This document shows, one piece after another, positions 8,895 through 22,200 of a stretch of 64,000 nucleotides of DNA. Source of the stretch: Gnetum montanum (Eukaryota > Streptophyta > Gnetopsida > Gnetales > Gnetaceae); NCBI GenBank assembly GCA_015680685.1, contig MNCI01011333.1, positions 327,656-391,655 of the forward strand, written 5' to 3'. How positions within the stretch are numbered: the stretch's first letter is position 1; the number at the start of each line of letters is the position of its first letter. The position numbers were made by a program, and so were the translations under genes. The notes under the pieces are model-generated. The model worked only from the letters and a program-made list of their open reading frames with translations. It had not been told where the DNA came from and did not search any database.

Positions 8895-11210
8895 ATGTCT
8901 TCTTCTCATAGGAGTACTTCTTCACGTAAGTCTAATGGAGCTCATATGTCAATGCCTCAACAATATCGAATGGTATATGCTCATCCTAATGAGTCTATAC
9001 CTAATTTTACCTTCATCATACATCAAGATGAATAATTGCAGTGGTGTGAAATGGAGAATAACATTGTGTTTCCACCCAATCAATTTGTTCATGCAATGCT
9101 CCAAAAAATGCTTCTACGATGGGGTCTCCAGGAACTTCATGCTAAGCATGTTGTGCAAGATACTAATGCTAAGGATTATCGTCCCACTAAGGCACAATGT
9201 TTATAAGATCGATAGCTAGAACAACACCATGAATCTATGAAGGGAAAAAGATTTAATGATTCCCCATTCCTGTTGTACCAACATGATGGTGGGGAACCCT
9301 TCTTTGGGAGTTTTCCATTTAGTGAAATTCTTCTCTTTGACTTTGGTGAAAGAGGTCAAAACTAGAACTTGTAGTCCACAATTCATAATCATAATTTTGG
9401 TAAGAATAGATCCAATGACAAAGAAGGATCCAAGGAGACAAGTTAAGGCAAGGATGTGGACAAGAAATAAGATAGTGATCATGGTCGTGATCACCGAATA
9501 GGTGGTAGCAGGCACTATGATGGTGCTAGTCCTTCTTCCTCTTCTCCTTTTTCATCATATCCTTCTTCTTCTTTTGGCTCTGATTGCAACCATAGGAGGT
9601 GAGACCATGATGGAGGTGACCAAAATGACTGACGGGACCGAAATGATCGAAATGATCAAAATGATTGTTTGGAAAGGTAAGATCAAGGATGTGAACATTC
9701 AAGAGACGCACATCGCCATGAATAAAGGGTTAGTAAAGGACATCATAGGCACCATGATCAAGGCCTCGATGAGCCTTTCCTTGCCACCTGAAGTATTCTC
9801 AGTATTGTAGAGGTAGTGTGAATTCCAATAAGTTATGTGAAGTATAGTTAAATCAAAAGGCTAGACATGAACAATATTCCTCAATTTGAAGGGGGATATA
9901 ACTCTAATTTGTAGAACCATCTCTAAGCTTTCCAAGATGCATGTGCCTTATAGAACATAGAGAATGAGTGGCAGAAACTTATGTTATTCCCAAGGATGCT
10001 CATCAAAGAAGTAAAGAACTGGTATCGGTCCTTAGAGCCGAAATTTATCAAATGATGGAGTACCATGCTTGAATTTGTTCATGATAAATATCAAACATAC
10101 TCCAAAGTATCCAACTTAAGAAGGAAAATCCACAAATGTCACCATCAATTGATACTATTCCTTAATGCACAAATGTCCTAGCAATGGTTATTCTCAATTG
10201 GATCAACTTCACTACATTGTAGATGAGCTTTGATCAAAAATAAGAAGAACCTTTGGTGTCTATGCCCAAGGATGACTATCAGAATTAAGCATCCATCAGA
10301 TATAAAGACTAATTGAGTAGGTAGCTAAAGAGGAGGGTCAACTAAGAAAATAGAAAGTCCAAAAAAGTACAACCGTGATCCTTCCATCCACAAAAGGGGG
10401 TTTCGATTCTGTGATAGTGAGGATGAATCTGCATCTAATGAGGTGGTGAATAAGAAAACCTTGTCACTCAAAAAATTTTAATCTAAAATTATGACCAAGG
10501 TTGATTAGTTATGGGACTCCATGGATAGCAGATTTCAAGCTGTCTTAAAATTTTCTAAAGAGTCCAAAGAACAAGGTAGTAATCATGAGCATAGGAGGCA
10601 CAAGCAAGTTAAACATGCCTATCACAAAGGTAAGGGCAAGATTGTTGCAATAGAAGAGGTTGTAAAAAGTGAATCAAAGGATGGTAGTAGGTGTGATGTT
10701 TGCTAATATGTACATCCTTAGGGATGTTGCCCCATTATGTCACACTTACAAGAGTCTGGGGTGTATGCTTTGAACCCACGACTAGCACAAAGGCAAACAT
10801 CCAGAAGATTACCTTATCCTCAAGGTGATTTTAGGTAGTTCCACCAATAATAACCATATTATTAAAGTGGAGCTCTACTACAACCATATGAACAATATCA
10901 ATAGTGGCAACAACCACTGTCATGGGTGTTGGCATGACCAAGGCAACAATACCCTTATTGATAGCCTAATCCATATAGTTACTACGTTCAGCAATTGTTG
11001 TCTCCACATGACTTCTACAGTCACATTTGTACTTTGCAATCTCACTACCATCATTTTGATTATTATCAAACTCATTATCCACATGAAACAAGGGATGCCA
11101 CCTCTTACCCTTATCCTCCTCCAATCCCTACACATGTTCCTCCTCCACCTGCACAACTATCACCTGCTTCATCTATGCAGGGTGAACTACCAACTCAACC
11201 ATAATAATGT
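8895..11210 (+). pseudogene. gag of Ty3 copy 1
   Basis: The start MSSSHRSTSSRKSN at 8895 is shared with copy 2. After an N-terminal helical part comes a Ser-rich and Asp/Asn-rich linker (9500-9720). The capsid region (about 9890-10270) is homologous to the better kept gag at 45671-47653, followed by a C-x2-C...H...CCPI zinc-knuckle-like motif near 10690-10740 and a Pro-rich tail (11095-11205). Several stops and frame changes make it non-coding today. In an active element gag would form the particle and package the RNA. Confidence 0.75.
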
Positions 11211-11389
11211 AATGCTACCAGGGCTGATAACTTACAACTAGTTAATCAATCGAGTGGTTTGGATACTTGATCAAAGAAAAGACCTTTTTGTCCAACCACA
11301 TAGTCAACCTAAGCCCTTACCTACACGTATGATTGACAACCTTGTTCCTTTGTCTCTCTCTGTGTCAAATACCTTTGAGTTCCCTTTAA

Positions 11390-11940
11390 ACCAAAATTTA
11401 CCTAGGATCCATATTGTAATGTTTACTCACACTATATCTAATTGGATGCATGCTAGAAACCTTTCTAGGAAATTAGGCAATCCTAAAATTCCTCTCATTT
11501 GTTTGTAGATTGCTAGGAATGAATTGTGCAAAGCTCTTCTTAACTTAGGTTCTAGTGTCAATTTAATTTCTCATGAGATGTACACTACATAGAGACTACC
11601 TCCTCTTAAGAAGAGCAATATCAAATTAGAATTGATAGACCAGTCCATCACTATTCCATTGGGACCGGTGAAAGACATTGTGACCACTATTTATGGGTGG
11701 TCTTATCCTACTAATTTTCTAGTGATCAAGGTGAAGAACTACAAGGGGATTTCCCAATCATCATGGGAAGGGCATGGCTTAGCATCATTGATGCAAGAAT
11801 GGGTATTAGAGATCTTTCAATAGAAATATCCAAAGAAAATGCATTTAGAAAGATCAAGAAGAAGAGAGTTCTATGCATTACTTATAGCGATACAGGGTGC
11901 AATTGTGTGTAGAAACTCTAGGCCATGAAATAAGCATCTA
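11390..11940 (+). pseudogene. aspartic protease of Ty3 copy 1
   Basis: The frame around 11510-11580 reads NELCKALLNLGSSVNLISHEMY, where LNLGSSVNL corresponds to the retropepsin LDLGASVNL active site, with the catalytic Asp changed to Asn. Downstream are the conserved FLVIKVKNYKG block and the decayed IIMGRAWL block. Two stops interrupt it. Confidence 0.75.
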
Positions 11941-12379
11941 TCTATGCATGTAGGTAGTATGCACCAGAAGCAAAAATTCAAAGGTGTCTATATGTAGCAA
12001 CCACAAAGTAGGAGGGAACCCAATGACTAACCACTAATTTTGAGAGTAGCACACTTTACATGGAATAGACTAAGAGCCTAACATGTGCATATGTCATAGG
12101 CATAGATTAACTAGAGCAAGTTCACCACCAACTCTCTAATGATGCAAATGATGATACTTATTGGGGAGAGCTTGAAATTCTTGAAAGTTTCAAGTAAGAG
12201 CCCCTTGAACTGAAAATGCTACCAGCTAGAATGAAATATGTGTTTTTAAAAAATGGAAAGCTAGTAATAATTAGTGCAAATCTTGCTCCAGTGTAGAAAA
12301 AGATGCTATTGAATGTAGTTGAAAAATGTTTAGTAGCTTTTGTTTGGTCATATCCTGAACTCATAGGGATTGCAGCATC

Positions 12380-13660
12380 ACATCTACACTGATCCGACTA
12401 TAAAGCTAAGAAGATAACCATAGAGATGATTAAACCCCAAACTAAAGCATATCATCAAGGAGGAAATTGAACAACTCCTCAAGGTGAGGTTCATTTATCC
12501 CATTGTGGATAGTGAGTTTGTTAGTCCACTTGTGATTATGTCAAAGAAAGGTGATAAGTGGTGGATTTGCATCCATTTTTGGTTGCTAAATATGGGAACA
12601 TTCAAGGATCATTTTCTATTGTCATTTGTTGATCAACTGTTGGACATAGTATCTGGGCATTGCTACTATAGTTTTCTAGATAGTTATAGTGGCTATAACT
12701 AAATTCAAATTACATAAAAGGACCAGGCCAAAACAATGTTCATGAGTCCCTAGGGAACTTTTGCATATCATAAGATGCTGTTTGATCTATGTAATGCTCC
12801 TACTACATTTTAGCCCCTGGTTCTAAGCATTTTTAAATAGCAAATCAGTAGTGGTGTGGAAGTCTTCATGGATGATTTCTCCACTTATGGGGCTACATTT
12901 GAGCAAGCCTTGGACTGCCTTGAGCAAGTATTGAAATGTGTGTTGAGTCAAACCTCAGGTTCAACTAGCAAAAGAGTCACCTAATGGTCTAGGAAGGCAT
13001 TGTATTAGGGCATAGAATATCGCAAGAAAGAATTAAGATTGACCCCAAAAAAATAATAGTCATCTAAGGAATAACTTGTCAACTAGAAACTGTTAAAGAT
13101 GTTTGATCATTCCTTGGACATAATGGCTACTACTAGAAATTCATAGAGAATTTCTCTAAGATCACAAAACCATTAGTGGAGTTGACAAAGAAAGATGCTC
13201 TATTTGTCTAAACCATGGAATGTAAAAAAGCATTCTAATAGCTCAAAGAGAAACTTGTAGAAACTCTAATCCTATAAGCACTTGACTGGTCTAGACCATT
13301 TCATGGCATGAAAAATGCATCACATTATGCCTTGGGAGTCATGATTACATTGATAAATGATAAGAAATGTCTATACTACAACTATTATGCTTGTGTGTGC
13401 ACAACTAAACTACATGATGATAGAAAAAGAGTTGATGGTAGTGGTGTTTGATCTCAAGAAATTCAAGCATTATGTGCTTGGATACAAGGTGTTTTTGCAC
13501 ATCATAGTGTCATTTTCTTCTTGATGAACAAGCCAATGATGAGCCCCCATGTCATATGGTGGCTGGTGATCTTACAAGAATTTGATCTTACGATGGTAGA
13601 TCAAAAGGGCACTGATAATGTGATTGTTGATCACTTATCTTAGTTGTGATGGAACAACAA
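12380..13660 (+). pseudogene. reverse transcriptase and RNase H of Ty3 copy 1
   Basis: RT is recognised by RFIYPIVDSEFVSPLVIMSKK, then SFLDSYSGYN (12680-12700), GTFAYHKMLFDLCNAPTTF (about 12755-12810) and the catalytic FMDDFS (about 12870). RNase H follows from about 13280 (DWSRPFHGM) through GVMITL and YVLGYKVFLHII, with VDHLS near 13630. Multiple stops, for example directly after SGYN. Confidence 0.78.
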
Positions 13661-13829
13661 AGAGGAAGAAAACCTACTATCTGATATGTTTCCTGATGAA
13701 CTCTTTCTTGGGGCTATAATTAAACAATTACCTAATGAGCCTAAATGGTATGATGACATTCTCACCTATCATCTCACTCAAGAGATGCGAGATGGGTTGG
13801 ACCATCAAAAGAAACAATAGTTTCTTCAC

Positions 13830-15000
13830 TAGGTAAAACACTTCATGGAGATCAATGGACACATCTATAAGGTGTGCACTAATGGCTTGGTTCGTTGTTG
13901 TGTCCTTGATGTCAATCAGCTATGCATTTTCCAAGATGCTCATAAAGGTCCTTGTGGAGGACACTATGCTAGGAGATGCATGACCGTTAAAATCTTGATG
14001 GTAGGGTACTATTGGCTAATAATCTTCAAGGATGCTCACCATTATGTCCATTCTTGTGAACAATGCCTACATGATGGTGGAATGGTTGCTTGAATGGAGG
14101 GACCACAACAATGGATTCAACCACTGAAACCCTTTGACATTTGGAGCATTGATTTCATGGGTTCCATCACACCCATGTAAAATGGAAAGGTGTACATCAT
14201 AGTCGTTGTTGACTATTGTACGAAATGGGTAGAAGTAGCAGCCATCATCAACTCTACATCTTCTATTGTTGCTTAATTTTTACAACAAAATTTTGTAAAT
14301 AGGTTTGTTGTGCCACATGCATTAATTTTTAACAATGGAACTCACTTTATAGGCACTACTTTTTGGAAGCTCATGCAATGCTTGGGGGTTGAACATAAAC
14401 TCACAACACCCTACCAAGCCCATGCCAATGGTCAAGCTAAGGTTACTAATAGGGAAATCACAAGGATTCTAATAATAACTATTAGCAAATATAGGAAAGA
14501 TTGGAGCACAAAGCTCAATGATGCCCTTTAGGCCTACCTCTCAACATGGAAACTTCCTATAGGCTATTCTCACTATAAGCTTGTGAAAGGAAAATTACCA
14601 ACACTCCTTATTCAATCCTAGCTTTGTACACTTTGAACCACCTATGACGTTAACATTGACTTAAGTTTAGCACAAAAAAAAAGACTAATGAATCTCAACT
14701 TGCTAAATGAAATTTGATTGGTAGCCCTATCATTTAACAAGTTGCACAAGGCCTACAACAAAAAGTGTCATGACCTTGAAATCAAAAAAGTCAAATTTCA
14801 ACTAGGAGATAAGGTTCCTTACTAGAATCCCACACATGTACCTCAAAAAACTAGATTCCAAACATTGTGGAAAGGACCTTACATCATTTATGAAACTTTT
14901 CCTTCTAGGACCATGATGATCTATAAACCTAAGAACCCAAACAAGAAACAAGTAGTCAACATCCAACAAATCAAATCTTTCCACAAGCATAAGCTAGCTA
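13830..15000 (+). pseudogene. integrase of Ty3 copy 1
   Basis: The zinc-binding N-terminus (HKGPCGGHYARR...HSCEQCL, 13945-14075) is followed by the catalytic core: WSIDFMGS (about 14140), FNNGTHFIG (about 14325, catalytic Asp changed to Asn) and NGQAKVTNREITR (about 14430). The C-terminal part ends near ...KQVVNIQQIKSFHKHKL at about 14990. Broken by several stops. Confidence 0.8.
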
Positions 15001-15078
15001 ATACAACAAACACCTCATCGGATGGACAACCATGATCCATATATTAGATCTTATTCTTTCAACTTAGTCATGGGGGTA

Positions 15079-15844
15079 TGATGAATCACATTTATTCATC
15101 TGCTCTAACATCAGATATCCTAGATGTGACATCAGGTGTCCAACGTTGGGGGGTATACGCTAGCCTATAAATATAGCACCCAGGCTCTCAATTTGGCATG
15201 CTTTTTTTGTTAGTTTTTAGTTAGAGTAACAAATCTCTCATAGTTTATTCTCTCTAGAGTTAGAATATTTTTTGAGTGCCTATAGAAGGAGTCTAAGTGT
15301 GTACAATTCTTTATTCGAACACTAGTGTACTTGAGCATAGTAGTGTGATGGGAATAAAAATAAACTCTTTTGACAATCCTTCTAGCACTAATAATATATT
15401 AATGTTTCTTTTAATGAACACAAGCATGACCACTTTGATCATACATATAGTACTTGGTAACCCAACAACACTTAACGTTTGGTAGCCCAATAGCACTATA
15501 TGTGTTTAGGATGTGTCCAGAAAAGTGGGGCAGTTACTTATGTTAAGCTAGCTAGGTAGTAGATGAATTAGATCTTAAACTACTTTACCTTTCATTCTTA
15601 TTGTAGGAAATCAAAATTATAAAACATAAAATAAGAAAAAATCATGTATCTCAATTACACTTAAACCATACCCTTGAGCTTCACAAGTATAGTTGGGAAG
15701 ATAACAAATATTCTCAATGTCCATTTCACTTCTTAGAAGAACTAGTGCACTAGAGAACTATAGGTCCATGGAATTTGACCAAATCACGCATAAATGCCTT
15801 AGTGATTCGTATAGTTGAACATAGGGGAACCTTGTCACTCATCA
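15079..15844 (+). repeat. middle LTR shared by Ty3 copies 1 and 2
   Basis: Begins tgatgaatcac after the purine tract catgggggta (15068-15077) and ends tcactcatca, directly followed by the copy 2 primer site. A TATA box (tataaata) lies at 15166-15173, preceded by the self-complementary cluster at 15107-15147. It differs from the 830-bp left LTR by deletions around 15400 and many substitutions. Confidence 0.85.
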
Positions 15845-16006
15845 TTGGCACCATTACTGGGGACCTTTTTGTTTTTTCATGCACTATCTAGGGCTTAGTG
15901 GAAATCATTCAAAATTGTTGGAACGAACTTTAGAGTCATATTGCATCTTAAGATTACTACCAAAAAATATTTAAAAGGACACTACATTTTTATCATCTAA
16001 TTGAAA

Positions 16007-18340
16007 ATGTCTTCTTTACACATGAGTGCTTCTTCACCTAAGTCTAATGAATTTCATCAACCAATGCCTCAATAATATCAAATGGTATACACTTATCCTA
16101 ATGAGTAGATACCCAATTTCACCTTCATCTTGCATCAAGATGAACAGCTATGGTTGTGTGACATGGAGGACAACATTACATTGCCACCTAATCAATTTAG
16201 TCCTACAATGCTTTACCAAGCACTTATATATCTATGTCTTCAGGAACATCATGCTAGGTATGTTGTGCAAGATAGTTATGGGATTATCATCCCATTGAGG
16301 CACAACATCTTCGGTTTTTCCAATTAGAGCAACATCATGAATTTGCGAAGGAAAAGGGATTTAATGACTTTCCATTTCTGCTATACCAAAATGATGGTGG
16401 AGAACCCTTCTCTGGGGGTTTTCTATAGAGTGAAATTCCTCTCTTTGACGTTAGTGAAGGAGGTCAAAACTAGAACTTGCAATCCACAATTTACAATCCT
16501 AGTTTCGGTATGAATGGATCCAATGAGAAAGAAGGATCTAAAGAGGCAAGTCAAAGTAAGGATGCAAACAAGAAACAAGATCATGATTGTGGTCACAATC
16601 ATCAAAGAGGTGGTAGTAGGCATTGTGATGGTGCTAGTCCTCCTTCCTCTTCCCCTTCATCATCATCATATTCTTCTTCTTCTTTCTCTAATCATAATTG
16701 CAAGATGCAAAACTGTGATGGAGGTGACCAATATGACTAATGGGACCAAAATGACTAAAATGACCATCAGGAAAGGCAAAAACAAGGGTTTGGACATTCA
16801 ATAGAGGCACATCACCATGAATGAAGGGGTAGTACAAGGCATCATAGGCACCATGATCAAGGCCTCAATGAGCCCTTGCTTGCTCCCTAAAGTATGCTCA
16901 ATATCACAGAGGTAGTACAAATTCTAATAAGGCACTTAAAGGATAGTCAAATCAAAAGGCTATACATGAACAATATTCCTTGGTTCAAAGTGGGATATAA
17001 CTCTAATATGCAAAACCATCTTCAAGCTTTTCAAGATGCATGTGTCTTGAAAAACATAGAGAATGAATGGAAAAAGCTTAAGTTGTTCCCATGGACACTC
17101 ATCAAAGAAGCAGAGAACTGGTACTAGTCCTTAGAGCCAAAATTTATCAAAAAATGGAGTACCATGCTTGAATTATTTAATGATAAATATCAAACATACT
17201 CTAGATTTTCCAACTTGATGATGTAGATCCAAGGATGGAAACAAGAAATACACAAACCCTTGGATGCCGCCATTGACTGATATTATCTCTTAATACACAA
17301 ATGTCCTAGCCATGGTTATTCTCAACTGGATCAACTTCGCCACATTGTAAATGGGCTTTGATCATAAATGAGGAGAACTCTTGGTGTCTATGCCCAAGTG
17401 CGACTATCAAAATTAAGTGCTCATCATATACAAAGATTAATTGAGCAAGTAGAAAAAGAGGAGGGTGAACTAAGAAAAAGAGAAAGTGTAGAAGAGTACA
17501 ATTATGATCCTTCCATCTGAAAGAGGGAGGTTTGATTCTATGACAATGAGAACAAATCCACACTTGATGAGGTGTTGAATAAGAAAACCTTACCACTCCA
17601 AAAATTTCAATCTAAAATTACAATCAAGGTTGATCAGTTATGGGACTCCATGAATAGCAGATTTCAGTCTATCCGAAAAATTGCTGAAGAGTCCAAAGAA
17701 CAAGGTAGTGATCATGAGCATAGAAGGCGCAAGGAAGTTGAACATGCCTATCACAAAGGTAAGGGAAAGATTGTTATGATAGAAGAGGTTGTAAAAGGAA
17801 AATTAGATGATGATAATAGGTGTGATGTTTGCCAATGTGTACATACTAAGGGTTGTTGCCCCATTCTGTCACACTTACAGGAGTTTGGAGTGTATGCTTT
17901 GAATCCATGACTAGCATAAAGGAAAACATCCAGAAGATTAGCTTATCCTCAAGGTGATTTTAGGTAGTTCCACCAACAACAACTATATTATCAAAGTGGA
18001 GCTTTACCGAAACCATATGAGTAGTATCAATAGTGGCAACAACCACAATCATGAGCACTAATACCACCAAGGCAGCAATACCCTGATTGACAACCTAATC
18101 CATATGGTTACTATGTTCAGAAACCACTATCTCTACATGACTCCTCCAATCATGTTTCTACTTTTAAATCTCACTACCACCGTTCTAATTATTATCAAAC
18201 TCATTCTCCACATGAAAGAAGAGATGCCACCTCTTACCCGTATCCCCCTCCTATCCCTACACATGTCCCTCCTCCACCCGCACACCTACCACCTACTCCA
18301 CCTATGCAGGGTGAACTACCAGCTTAACTGTAATAACATA
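16007..18340 (+). pseudogene. gag of Ty3 copy 2
   Basis: Start MSSLHMSASSPKSN at 16007. The capsid part is better preserved than in copy 1: 16894-17127 reads through QNHLQAFQDACVLKNIENEW, KKLKLFPWTLIKEAENWY, then WSTMLELFNDKYQTY after a stop. The zinc-knuckle-like CDVCQCVHTKGCCPILSH lies at about 17820-17870 and a Pro-rich tail at 18220-18330. These blocks match the gag at 45671-47653 word for word in places (KLKLF, WSTM, KYQTY, IQGWKQE, PLD). Confidence 0.8.
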
Positions 18341-18639
18341 ATGCTACTAGGGTTGTTAACTTACAACTAGTTAATCAACCAAGTGGTTTGGATTCTTGAT
18401 CAAAGAAAAGATCTTTTTTCTGACCATGAAATCCACCTAAGCCCTCACTTACACTTGCAGTTGAAAACCTTGTTCCTTCATCTTTCTTTGTGTCAAATAC
18501 CTTCAAGTCCCCTTCAAATCAAAATCTGACTAGGATCCATACTGTAATGCTTACTCACACTGTATCTAATTAGGTCCATGTTGGAAACCTTTCTAGGAAA
18601 TTAGCTGATCCTAGAACTCCTTTCATCTATTTGCAGATT

Positions 18640-19050
18640 GATAGGAATGAACTATGCAAAGCTCTTCTTGACTTAAGTTTTGGTGTCAATTTAATTTATC
18701 ATGAGATGTACACTACATAGAGCCTAACTCCTCTCAAAAAAAGCAATATCAGATTAGAATTTGCAGACCAATTCATCACTATTCCATTGGGACTGGTGGA
18801 AGACATTATGACCATTGTCTGTGGGAGGTCTTATCTTGCTAATTTCCTAGTGATCAATGTGGAGAATTGCAAAGAGAATTTTCCAATCATCATGGGAAGG
18901 GCATGGCTTAGCACCATTAATGTAAGAATGGGTATAAAAGATCTTTTTTTGGAAATACTCAAAGAAAAAGCATTCGAAGAGATTAAGAAGAAGAGAGTAC
19001 CATGCATTGTGTATAATGACACAGGGTGCAATTGTGTGCAGAAACTCTAA
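18640..19050 (+). pseudogene. aspartic protease of Ty3 copy 2
   Basis: ELCKALLDLSFGVNLIYHEMY near 18650-18710 keeps the catalytic Asp (LLDL). It is followed after a stop by an open stretch 18787-19050 with FLVINVENCKENFPIIMGRAWL and KKRVPCIVYNDTGCNC. The C-terminal block is shared with the fragment at 62741-63000. Confidence 0.75.
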
Positions 19051-19559
19051 GCCATGAAAAAAGCATCTATCTCTACATGCAGGCAATGTTCACCAGAAGC
19101 AAAAATTCAAAGGTGTTTGTATGTAGTAGCCACAAAGTAGAAGGGCACTAGTGGTTGACTATTGATTTTGAGAGTAGAACACATTGCATGGAACCAACTG
19201 AGAGCCTGACATGCACATATGTTGCAAGAATAAATGAACTAGAGTAAGTTCATCATCAACTCTTTGATGATACTTATTGGGCAGAGTTGGAAATTTCTAA
19301 AAGTTTCAAGCAAGAGCCCTTTGAACTAAAAATGCTAATGACCATAATGAAATATGTGTTTTTAAAAAATGAAAATCATAATCAATGCAAATCTTGCTCA
19401 AAAGTAAAAAAATATGTTGTTCAATGTAGTTGAGAAATGGTTAGTAATTTTTTCTTGGTCATATCTTGAACTCATAGGGATTGTTCCTAAGATATGCCAG
19501 CATTACATCTACATTGATTTGGCCATGAAGCTAAAAAGATAGCCACAAAGGTGATTGAA

Positions 19560-20770
19560 CCCCAAACTAAAGTAGATCCTTAAGGAGGAAATCAAACAAC
19601 TCCTCAAGGCAAGGTTCATTTATCCCATTGTGGATAGTGAGTGGGTTATTCCACTTCTGATTATGTCAAAGAAAGTTGATAAGTGATGGATCTGCATCTA
19701 TTTTTTGTTGCTGAATATGGCAACATTCAAAGATCATTTTCTGTTGTCATTTGTTGATCAAGTGTTGGACACAACATCTGGGCATTACTACTGTAGTTTT
19801 CTAGATATTTATAGTGGCTATAACCAAATTCGAATTACACTAGATAACTAAGCCAAAACAATGTTCATGAGTCCCTAGGGGACTTTTACATATCGTAAGA
19901 TGCCATTTGATCTATCCAATGCTCTTGCTACATTCCAGCATCTAGTTCTAAGCATTTTTCAATAGAAAATTGGTAGTGGTGTATAAGTCTTCATGGATGA
20001 ATTCTCCACTTATGGAGCTACATTTACACAAGCCTTGGACAACCTTGAGCAAGTACTAAAACAATGTGTTGAGATAAACCCTAGGCTCAACTAGCAAAAG
20101 AGTCATCTAATGGTCTAGGAAGGCATTATATTGAGGCATAGGATATCACAAGTAGGAATTGAGGTTGACCCTGAAAAAATAAGGGTTATCAAAGAAATAA
20201 CCCATTAACTAGAAACTATTAAAGATGTTTGATCATTCCTTGGAAAAACTGGCTACTACCAATGATTCATAGAGAATTTCTCTAAAATAGACAAACTATT
20301 GGTGGAGCTGACAAAGAAAGATGCTCTATTTATTTGAACCACAGAATGTGAAAAAGAATTCCAATAACTAAAAGAAAAACTTGTAGAAACTCCAATCCTA
20401 CAAGCACTTGATTGGTCCAGACCATTTCATGGCATGCCAGATGCATCAAATTATGCCTTAGGAGCCATGCTTACATAGATAGATGATAAGAAATGCCTAT
20501 ACTACATCTACTGTGCTAGCCTAAGTATTGTGGATGCACAACTAAACTACACCATGATAAAAAAGAGTTGATGGTAGTGGTATTTTCTCTAGAGAAATTC
20601 AGGCATTATGTGCTTGGACATAAGGTGTTTGTGCATATGGACTATAGTGTCATTCGCTTCCTAATGAACAAGCTAATGGTGAGTCCATGTGTCATATGGT
20701 GACTGGTAATCTTGTAAAAATTTGATCTTATGATGGTAGATCAATATGGCACTAAGAATGAGATCGTTGA
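19560..20770 (+). pseudogene. reverse transcriptase and RNase H of Ty3 copy 2
   Basis: Co-linear with copy 1: ARFIYPIVDSEWVIPL (19605), SFLDIYSGYNQIRIT (about 19798), GTFTYRKMPFDLSNALATFQ (about 19880) and FMDEFS at about 19990, where the second catalytic Asp has become Glu. RNase H: DWSRPFHGMPDASNYALGA (about 20410) to HYVLGHKVFVH and VDHLSQL. Broken by stops. Confidence 0.78.
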
Positions 20771-20969
20771 TCACTTGTCTCAGTTGCAATGGGACAACAA
20801 AGAGAAAGAAAACCCACTATCTAATTTGTTTCCTGATGAACTCCTTTTTGCTGAATAATTTCCCAATGAGCCTGAATGGTATGATGGCATTCTTACCTAT
20901 CTCTCACTCAAGAGATACCACAAGGATTGGACCATCGAAAAAAATAGCAGTTTGTTCACTAGGTAAAAC

Positions 20970-22130
20970 ACTTGATGGAGATCAATAGACAACTCTCCAA
21001 GGTGTGCACTAATGGATTAGTTTATTGGTGTCTCCTTGATGCCAGTTAACTGCACATTCTCCAAGATTCTCATGAAGGTTATTATGGAGGACACTATGCT
21101 AAGAGATGCATGACAATTAAAATCTTGATGGTAGGGTACTATTGAAAAATAATCTTCAAGGATGTTGGCCATTACGTTTGCTCTTGTGAATGATGCCAAT
21201 AGGATGGTGAAATGATTGCTCGAATGGAGGGAGCTCAACAATGGATTCAACCACTAGAACCCTTGAACATCTAGGGCATTGATTTCATGTGTTCCATCAT
21301 GCTAATGTCAAATGGAAAGGCGTACATTATAGTCTCTATTGACTATTGTACGAAATGGGTAGAAGTAGCAACCTTCATCGACTATACATCTTGTACTGCT
21401 ACTCAGTTTGTACAACAAAATGTTGTAAACAGGTTTGGTATGTCATGTGCATTGATTTCTGATAATGGAACTCACTTTACAAGCAGTAGTTTTCAGAAGC
21501 TCACACAATGCTTGGAGGTTGAACATAAACTAACATCACCCTACCAACTCCAAGCCAATGGTCAAGCTGAAGTTACCAATAGGGAAATCACAAGGATTCT
21601 AATAAGAACTATTAATAAATATAGGAAATAATGGAGCACAAAACTCAACAATGCCCTTTGAGCCTACTACTCAACATGGAAACTTTCTATAGGCTATTCT
21701 CCCTATGAGCTTGTGTACAGAAAATTACCAACACTCCTTATTCAATCCTAGCTCCATACACTTTCAACCACTTGTAACCTTGACCTTGACTTCATTCTAG
21801 GACAAAACGAAAGACTAACGAATCTCAACTTGGTAGATGAAAATCGATTGGTAGCCCTATCATCTAATAAATTGCACAAGGCCTGCAACAAAAAGCATCA
21901 TGACTTTAAAATCAGAAAAGTCAAATTTCAATTAGGAGATAAGGTTCTTTATTAAAATCCCACAGACATACCTCAATGAACTAAGTTCCAAATGTTGTGA
22001 GAAGGACCTTACATCAATTACAAAAATTTTACTTCTGGGGCCATGATGATCTACAAACCTAAAAACCAAAACAAGAAATAGTTGGTCAACATCCAATAAA
22101 TCAAACCCTTCCACAAGCATAAGCTAGCTA
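20970..22130 (+). pseudogene. integrase of Ty3 copy 2
   Basis: Open stretch 21287-21631 carries most of the core: YIIVSIDYCTKWVEVATF, ISDNGTHFTSSSF (catalytic Asp kept) and NGQAEVTNREITR (catalytic Glu kept). The N-terminal zinc region (about 21070-21200) is damaged. The C-terminus ends close to 22115 as in copy 1. Confidence 0.82.
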
Positions 22131-22200
22131 ATACAACAAACACCTCATTGAATGGAAAACCATGCTCCATATTTTAGATCTCCTATTTTCAACTTAGTCA

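Larger units (their letters stand above)
7905..15844 (+). mobile_element. Ty3/gypsy element, copy 1, gag-pol complete in order but decayed
   Basis: LTRs at 7905-8734 and 15079-15844 bracket a primer site, gag, protease, RT, RNase H and integrase in Ty3 order. Many TAG/TAA/TGA codons and some frameshifts break every domain. RT has no Athila-type insertion, and the SEFVSPLVI...CIHFWLLN block places it outside the chromoviruses, in the Athila/Tat side of plant Ty3 elements; this lineage call is by eye. The 3' LTR of this copy also serves as 5' LTR of copy 2, so no target duplication is available. Confidence 0.85.
15845..22200 (+). mobile_element. Ty3/gypsy element, copy 2, internal region without a 3' LTR
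   Basis: Primer site ttggcaccattactggggac at 15845-15864, then gag, protease, RT, RNase H and integrase co-linear with copy 1 but clearly diverged from it. Alignment with copy 1 stops in the phrase cttagtcatgg near 22200; instead of the LTR start, unrelated sequence follows. Copy 2 is therefore either truncated before its polypurine tract, or copy 1 lost a longer 3' non-coding region that copy 2 still has. Confidence 0.82.

Noticed and set aside
9502-9810. 102-codon frame with Leu-rich start, looking like a membrane protein
   Set aside because: It is a shifted reading of the Ser-rich and Asp/Asn-rich gag linker, as comparison with 16477-16740 shows.
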